A stretch of DNA of 9,589 nt from JALVIU01 sp964462295. GTDB lineage: Bacteria; Atribacterota; JALVIU01. The notes under the pieces were generated by a model. It had not been told where the DNA came from. It saw only the letters and a list, made by a program, of their open reading frames with translations, and did not search any database. A program made the position numbers and the translations under genes. The DNA lies in the NCBI GenBank assembly GCA_964462295.1, contig CAYWXH010000069.1:1-9589 (forward strand), given 5' to 3'. Below are positions 5,490-9,589 of this stretch, piece by piece. Numbering within the stretch: the stretch's first letter is position 1; the number at the start of each line of letters is the position of its first letter.

Positions 5490-6920
5490 ATGGATGCAAA
5501 TATCGGTGTAATTGGAATGGCAGTAATGGGTAGTAATCTTGCCCTAAATATAGAAGATAAGGGATATTCAGTTGCAGTATTTAATCGGACAGCAAAAAGG
5601 ACAGAGGAGTTTGTAAGACAGAGGGCTCAGGGGAAAAAGATTGTCCCTACCTATTCCCTTTCAGAATTTGTAGAGGCACTTGAGCGCCCTAGGAAGATCA
5701 TTCTTATGATAAAGGCGGGAGAGCCTACAGATCAGATGATAGATGCACTTATCCCACTTCTTGATGAAAAAGATATCATTATAGATAGCGGTAATGCCCA
5801 CTATATGGATACAGAACGCAGGATAAAAAAGGCACATGAACATGGATTAAGATATATAGGTATGGGTATATCTGGTGGTGAGTCGGGTGCATTGCATGGT
5901 CCTTCTTTGATGGTAGGTGGAGATGAAGATGCCTATCGGGAGGTAGAAGAGATTCTCTCAAAGATTGCTGCAAAGACTGATGATGGCCCATGTGTTGCCT
6001 ATCTTGGTAAAGGTTCTGTAGGGCATTTTGTAAAGATGACACACAATGGTATAGAATACGCTATTATGGAGGCAATTGCTGAGATTTATGATATTATGAA
6101 AGAGGGCCTTAAAATGGAAATCCCTGATATCCAAAAGGTGTTTAAGGGGTGGAACAAGGGGAGGCTCAGCTCTTATCTTATAGAGATTACAGGAAATCTT
6201 TTGGGCGTAAAGGATAGAGAGACAGGTCATTATATGATAGAGGTTATCCTTGATAAGGCAAAGAGTAAGGGGACAGGAAAATGGACCACCCAGGCTGCAC
6301 TTGATCTTGGTATCCCCACCCCATCCATAGGCGAGGCGGTATTTGCCCGTATCCTATCTGCATATAAGGATGAGAGAGTAAAGATATCTCGTATGATAGG
6401 TACTAAAGAGATGAGAATATCAGCAGTAGATGGGACAGAGTTTTTAGATATCCTTGAGGCAGGCCTTTTCACCTCTATGCTTATAATATATGCCCAGGGA
6501 CTCCATCTTTTATATGGGGCAAGTATTGAGTATGAATACGGGCTTAATCTCTCTGAGGTTTGTCGTATCTGGAAAGGTGGGTGTATTATAAGGGCCCGCA
6601 TATTAAATGACCTTAAGGAAATCTACATGGAAGAAAAAGGACTTTCCCATCTCTTTTTATCCCAAAGATTTATAAATATGCTAAAAGATGGCATCCCATC
6701 ACTTCGTGAGGTAGTCCTTAGGGCTAAAGAGGCAGAGATTCCTCTACCTGTTATCTCTTCTACCCTTGATTATCTTGATGGTATGAAGAGAGAAAAACTC
6801 CCTGCCAATATTATTCAGGCACAGAGGGATTATTTTGGTGCACATACATTTGAAAGAAGAGATAGAGAGGGGGTTTTCCATGTCGAATGGGAAAAAGAAG
6901 CCGAAGATAGCGATAGTTAA
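5490..6920 (+). CDS. gnd: 6-phosphogluconate dehydrogenase, decarboxylating
   Basis: This 476-residue enzyme oxidises 6-phosphogluconate to ribulose 5-phosphate plus CO2. The Rossmann motif is GVIGMAVMG (6-14), and NRT at 32-34 is the usual NADP-specifying segment. The substrate motif GISGGESGALHGPSLMVGG spans 126-144. Catalytic Lys 182 and Glu 189 sit in HFVKMTHNGIEY. The C-terminal block AQRDYFGAHTFERRDREG supplies the Arg and His that contact phosphate in the partner subunit. The length matches the long bacterial form (about 468). The family normally ends soon after FHTEW; here about ten acidic residues (EKEAEDSDS) follow, and this tail is read through the start of the next gene. ATG 5490 lies 2 bases after the SDR stop, with GGGGG at 5478-5482 inside that gene as ribosome-binding site. 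Confidence 0.95.
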   Translation: MDANIGVIGMAVMGSNLALNIEDKGYSVAVFNRTAKRTEEFVRQRAQGKKIVPTYSLSEFVEALERPRKIILMIKAGEPTDQMIDALIPLLDEKDIIIDSGNAHYMDTERRIKKAHEHGLRYIGMGISGGESGALHGPSLMVGGDEDAYREVEEILSKIAAKTDDGPCVAYLGKGSVGHFVKMTHNGIEYAIMEAIAEIYDIMKEGLKMEIPDIQKVFKGWNKGRLSSYLIEITGNLLGVKDRETGHYMIEVILDKAKSKGTGKWTTQAALDLGIPTPSIGEAVFARILSAYKDERVKISRMIGTKEMRISAVDGTEFLDILEAGLFTSMLIIYAQGLHLLYGASIEYEYGLNLSEVCRIWKGGCIIRARILNDLKEIYMEEKGLSHLFLSQRFINMLKDGIPSLREVVLRAKEAEIPLPVISSTLDYLDGMKREKLPANIIQAQRDYFGAHTFERRDREGVFHVEWEKEAEDSDS

Positions 6921-7923
6921 TTCAAGTAGTTTTGGGGTATTTAATCCAGAGCATCTAAAGAGATTAGAAAAGATAGGCGATGTAGATAGGTTTATAGTAC
7001 CTAAGGATATCCCTGGGGATAAGTTGGGAGAGATCCTTAAAGATTTTCATGTAATTGTGGCAAGTGTATTACCCAATTATGACAAGAATTTTTTTGAAAA
7101 AGTGGAAAATCTATTACTTATCGCAAGACACGGTATAGGGATAAACAATGTAGATATAGATGCTGCAACAAAAAAGGGTGTACTTCTTACTAAGGTAAAT
7201 GGCATAATTGAAAGACAATCTATGGCAGAACATACCATAACCCTTCTGCTTTCTGTGGCAAGAAGGCTTATCCCTGCATATCTTGCCGTAAAGGATGGCA
7301 AATGGAGTGAACGGGTAAGATTTGTGGGTTATGAGATAAAGGGTAAAAGGGTAGGCTTAATAGGGATAGGAAATATAGGAAGACAGGTTGCCTATATCTT
7401 AAAACATGGCTTTTCTGCAGAGGTTTATGCATATGACCCAGGGCTTGCACCTTCTGAAATAAGAGAAAGAAGTGCAGAACCTATCTCTTTTGAAGAACTC
7501 CTTAAGACATCAGATATAATTACCCTTCATGCACCCCTTCTTCCAGAGACATACCATATGATTGGAGATAAGGAATTTTCCCTTATGAAGGATAATGCAA
7601 TACTTATAGATACGGCAAGGGGTGAACTTATAGATACAGATGCCCTTATTAGGGTATTGGAATCCGGAAAACTCTTTGGGGTGGGAATGGATGTGGTAGA
7701 GGGTGAGCCTATAGATGGAGATCATCCACTACTTAAATTTGACAATGTAATAATCGGGCCACATATAGGTGCATATACCCATGAGTGTTTAGGTGGTATG
7801 GGAGATAAGGTTACCTCTGATGTGGAGAGGTTATTTGGGGGAGAAAAACCCGATGAGATGGTAAATCCTGAGGTTTATGAAAAAGTGAGGGAGAAGATAG
7901 ATGAGCTTGGTTTTAGTGGCTGA
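6880..7923 (+). CDS. D-isomer-specific 2-hydroxyacid dehydrogenase, possible 2-keto-aldonate reductase
   Basis: This 347-residue NAD-type dehydrogenase reduces a 2-keto acid to the D-2-hydroxy acid or the reverse. ATG 6880 follows AGGGGG (6868-6873) at 6 bases; an in-frame TTG at 6835 deep inside gnd is unlikely. The NAD fold shows GIGNIG at 162-167 with Asp 186 (AYD) at the end of the next strand, favouring NAD. The catalytic set is Arg 247 (TARGEL), Glu 276 (VEGEP) and His 295 (GPHIGAYT). It lacks the C-terminal ACT domain of many SerA proteins and no serine-pathway gene is near, so phosphoglycerate dehydrogenase is a poor name. Between a gluconate kinase and gnd, a GhrB/TkrA-like reductase making gluconate from 2-ketogluconate is a reasonable inference, not proven. 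It overlaps gnd by 41 bases and the kinase by 23. Confidence 0.85.
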   Translation: MSNGKKKPKIAIVNSSSFGVFNPEHLKRLEKIGDVDRFIVPKDIPGDKLGEILKDFHVIVASVLPNYDKNFFEKVENLLLIARHGIGINNVDIDAATKKGVLLTKVNGIIERQSMAEHTITLLLSVARRLIPAYLAVKDGKWSERVRFVGYEIKGKRVGLIGIGNIGRQVAYILKHGFSAEVYAYDPGLAPSEIRERSAEPISFEELLKTSDIITLHAPLLPETYHMIGDKEFSLMKDNAILIDTARGELIDTDALIRVLESGKLFGVGMDVVEGEPIDGDHPLLKFDNVIIGPHIGAYTHECLGGMGDKVTSDVERLFGGEKPDEMVNPEVYEKVREKIDELGFSG

Positions 7924-9379
7924 TATAGGTACTACAAATACAAAGGTAGGTCTTATTGATAAAGAGGGAAATGTTATAACCTATAAGGAGCGAGAAAACC
8001 CTATAGAAAGACCAGAACAGGGGGCAGCAGAGCATGATCCCAATGTACTTTATAAAAACTTTATAGAACTTTCTCGTGAGGTGACAAAAGACTACAGGGA
8101 CAAAGTCTCAACAATTGCCCTATCTGCATATCAACTGGGTCTTTTGCCCATATCAAAAGATGGTACCCCTCTTATGAATATAATTACCCTTTTGGATACA
8201 AGGCCACAGGATGTGTTTCCCCTATGGTCACAAAAGGTAGATATGGAGAGATTGTATAAAAATACAGGTTGTTCTGCTACATCTTTGTATCCCTTATCAA
8301 AGGTAGTCTGGCTGCGGGAGAGAAGGCCTGAAATATTCAAAAATACAGGCTATTTTTTAAGCTCTAAAGACTGGCTTATGTATAGGCTTACAGGGGATGT
8401 AATTACAGAGCCTTCTATAGCATCTGCCACACAACTTTTTAATATGGGAAAGATGGAGTGGGATGAGTATGCTATGGAGATCGCAGGTATATCTCCGTCA
8501 AGGCTTCCCAAAATAGTATCTGGAAATAAAATATATGGAAAAATAAGACAAGAGGTAAGAGAAGAGATAGGTTTGAAGAGAGATGTCTCCCTTCTACCCG
8601 GTGTTTATGATGGTGGAGGGATCCTTATTGGGGTGGGAGGGCTTGATCCTCAGATAGGTGTTGTAAATTTGGGTACATCTGCCATGGTAAGGATCATATC
8701 AGACATACCTGTACTTGATGATAAAATGCGTCTTCAGACATACGGATTTTTTAAAGACCTCTGGCTTACCGGTGCAGGGATAAACAATGCAGGTATAGCA
8801 CTTAAGTGGTTAAGATACAATGTTTTAAATGGTGAGGATTATGAATCCCTTACAAAAGAGGCAGAAGAAGTAAAAGAGGGTGCAGAGGGTCTCTTTTTCT
8901 TACCCTATCTTTCAGGGGAACGTGATCCAAGGATAGGAAACCTTGCATCTGGTGTTGTTTTTGGCATAAGGGAATACCATAGACGGGCACATATAGTGCG
9001 GGCTATATTAGAAGGGGTTGCATATACGGCAAATCTTGTAATAGAGGCCTTATCTGAAAATGGTATTGCGGTAAAACAGATAAGGATAGGTGGCTCAGGT
9101 GCACGCTCTGATCTTTGGCTCTCCATATTTGCAAATGTACTTAATCTCCCTGTACAGCGTGCAAAAAAAGGAAATGCCGCACTTTTGGGTGAGGCGCTTT
9201 TGGCCTTTGTGGCAGATGGGACATACAAAGACTACAATGAGGCAACAGAACATATGGTAGAGCTTGAAAAACCCTTTATTTCGGATGCCAAAAGTGTAGA
9301 GAAGTATAATAAGTTATTTTCACTTTATAAAGAGCTAATAGGTGGCTTAAAACCGCTCTATGAGACTGTGAGAGTATAG
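7901..9379 (+). CDS. gntK: FGGY-family carbohydrate kinase, likely gluconate kinase
   Basis: This 492-residue kinase likely phosphorylates D-gluconate to 6-phosphogluconate, the substrate of the gnd product in the same operon. FGGY features are the first phosphate loop ADIGTTNTK (7-15), the catalytic base Asp 237 in PGVYDGGG, the ATP-site loop NLGTSA (256-261), LPYLSGERDP (334-343) with the family E-R pair, and GGSGARSDLW (397-406). Length is typical. GTSLYPLSK-like spacing (SATSLYPLSKVVWL at 125-138) also suits gluconokinase and xylulokinase relatives, so xylulose or another aldonate is possible; context favours gluconate. ATG 7901 follows AGGGAG (7888-7893) at 7 bases and overlaps the preceding gene by 23 bases. 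The stop lies in the loop of the terminal stem-loop. Confidence 0.82.
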   Translation: MSLVLVADIGTTNTKVGLIDKEGNVITYKERENPIERPEQGAAEHDPNVLYKNFIELSREVTKDYRDKVSTIALSAYQLGLLPISKDGTPLMNIITLLDTRPQDVFPLWSQKVDMERLYKNTGCSATSLYPLSKVVWLRERRPEIFKNTGYFLSSKDWLMYRLTGDVITEPSIASATQLFNMGKMEWDEYAMEIAGISPSRLPKIVSGNKIYGKIRQEVREEIGLKRDVSLLPGVYDGGGILIGVGGLDPQIGVVNLGTSAMVRIISDIPVLDDKMRLQTYGFFKDLWLTGAGINNAGIALKWLRYNVLNGEDYESLTKEAEEVKEGAEGLFFLPYLSGERDPRIGNLASGVVFGIREYHRRAHIVRAILEGVAYTANLVIEALSENGIAVKQIRIGGSGARSDLWLSIFANVLNLPVQRAKKGNAALLGEALLAFVADGTYKDYNEATEHMVELEKPFISDAKSVEKYNKLFSLYKELIGGLKPLYETVRV

Positions 9380-9395
9380 GCCTCACAGTCTCATA
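9359..9395 (+). terminator. Operon-end stem-loop overlapping the kinase stop codon
   Basis: TATGAGACTGTGAG (9359-9372) pairs perfectly over 14 bases with CTCACAGTCTCATA (9382-9395). The 9-base loop contains the kinase stop TAG (9377-9379). The stem is followed by ACCTTAAAAAGG and not by a clean T-run. A second weak hairpin, AACCT (9395-9399) with AGGTT (9415-9419), ends in TTTT (9418-9421) and may add termination. It may work as a terminator at this end of the operon or as a 3' stabilising structure. Confidence 0.6.
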
Positions 9396-9440
9396 ACCTT
9401 AAAAAGGATTTCTTAGGTTTTCCTCCTCTCTTCTACCATC

Positions 9441-9589
9441 TCATTTTGAGAAGCCACACACTTTACCGACCATCACTGAGGGGCAACCTTATCACCCAAC
9501 TGTCATTGTAAGGAAGACCCCTACCACATCATTGCGAGAAGCCCACCCACTCCCCTGTCATTGCGAGGAGTGCCGAAGGCACGACGTGG
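9441..9589 (+). repeat. Tandem degenerate TCATTGCGAG repeat units at the right edge
   Basis: Five units begin near 9441 (TCATTTTGAGAAGCC), 9473 (TCACTGAG, poor), 9503 (TCATTGTAAGGAAG), 9529 (TCATTGCGAGAAGCCC) and 9558 (TCATTGCGAGGAG), spaced 26 to 32 bases. The last is the best: it continues into GTGCC-GAA-GGCAC (9570-9582), a perfect 5-bp hairpin, then GACGTGG at the window edge, where GCAATCTC would be expected next. No coding sequence is visible in 9380-9589. Decay increases toward the operon, as if the units had amplified or eroded from the right. Confidence 0.6.

Noticed and set aside
6835..6879. TTG 6835 as start of the 2-hydroxyacid dehydrogenase
   Set aside because: It lies inside conserved gnd sequence without a ribosome-binding site; ATG 6880 has AGGGGG 6 bases upstream.
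6880..7923. serA (3-phosphoglycerate dehydrogenase)
   Set aside because: There is no ACT domain and no serine-pathway neighbour; sugar-acid context gives a better explanation.
499..9228. Minus-strand open frames of 60-134 codons opposite the operon genes
   Set aside because: All are antisense to well-supported genes, have no recognisable domains, and their compositions are shadows of plus-strand codon bias.
9441..9589. CRISPR array
   Set aside because: Units are degenerate, spacing is irregular and there are no constant-length unique spacers or cas genes.

Overview
The window carries one tightly packed plus-strand operon of eight genes (about 416-9379). It imports a sugar-like compound and feeds it into sugar-acid metabolism. 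Both non-coding edges contain copies of a dispersed TGTCATTGCGAG-type repeat. Base composition is AT-rich (around 40% GC by eye). Arg is mostly AGA/AGG, Ile often ATA, and ribosome-binding sites are strong AAGGAGG. The substrate-binding protein has a cleavable signal peptide but no lipobox Cys, which fits a diderm cell with a true periplasm better than a classical Firmicute. Gene content recalls the Thermotoga maritima uxaE region, which from memory also places a gluconate kinase and 6-phosphogluconate dehydrogenase near uxaE. A thermophilic, deep-branching low-GC bacterium (Thermotogota-, Dictyoglomota- or Caldisericota-like) is my guess; the phylum cannot be fixed from this window.

Layout: 1-415 is non-coding. 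It holds reverse-oriented repeat units, one near-complete repeat element, an AT-rich stretch with a perfect 10-bp inverted repeat and a TATAAT box, and a leader with two Shine-Dalgarno sequences. Then come a periplasmic sugar-binding protein (416-1366), a strong intercistronic hairpin plus T-run (1385-1412), an RbsC-type permease (1437-2405) and a single-domain ABC ATPase (2402-3163). Five enzymes follow: a UxaE-family tagaturonate/fructuronate epimerase (about 3172-4632), a mannonate-oxidoreductase-type SDR (4660-5487), 6-phosphogluconate dehydrogenase (5490-6920), a D-isomer 2-hydroxyacid dehydrogenase (6880-7923) and an FGGY gluconate-type kinase (7901-9379). A long stem-loop closes the operon, and 9396-9589 is non-coding repeat-rich DNA.

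How the genes may work together: the transporter imports a hexuronate, aldonate or keto-aldonate. UxaE and the SDR interconvert and reduce 5-keto-hexonates. The 2-hydroxyacid dehydrogenase could reduce a 2-keto-aldonate. The kinase and 6-phosphogluconate dehydrogenase carry gluconate to ribulose 5-phosphate. No uronate isomerase (UxaC), mannonate dehydratase (UxuA), KDG kinase or KDPG aldolase is in the window. Either those genes lie elsewhere, or the operon uses an exit from keto-aldonates through gluconate to the pentose phosphate pathway. The second reading is the main biological hypothesis here and is inference. No regulator gene is present.
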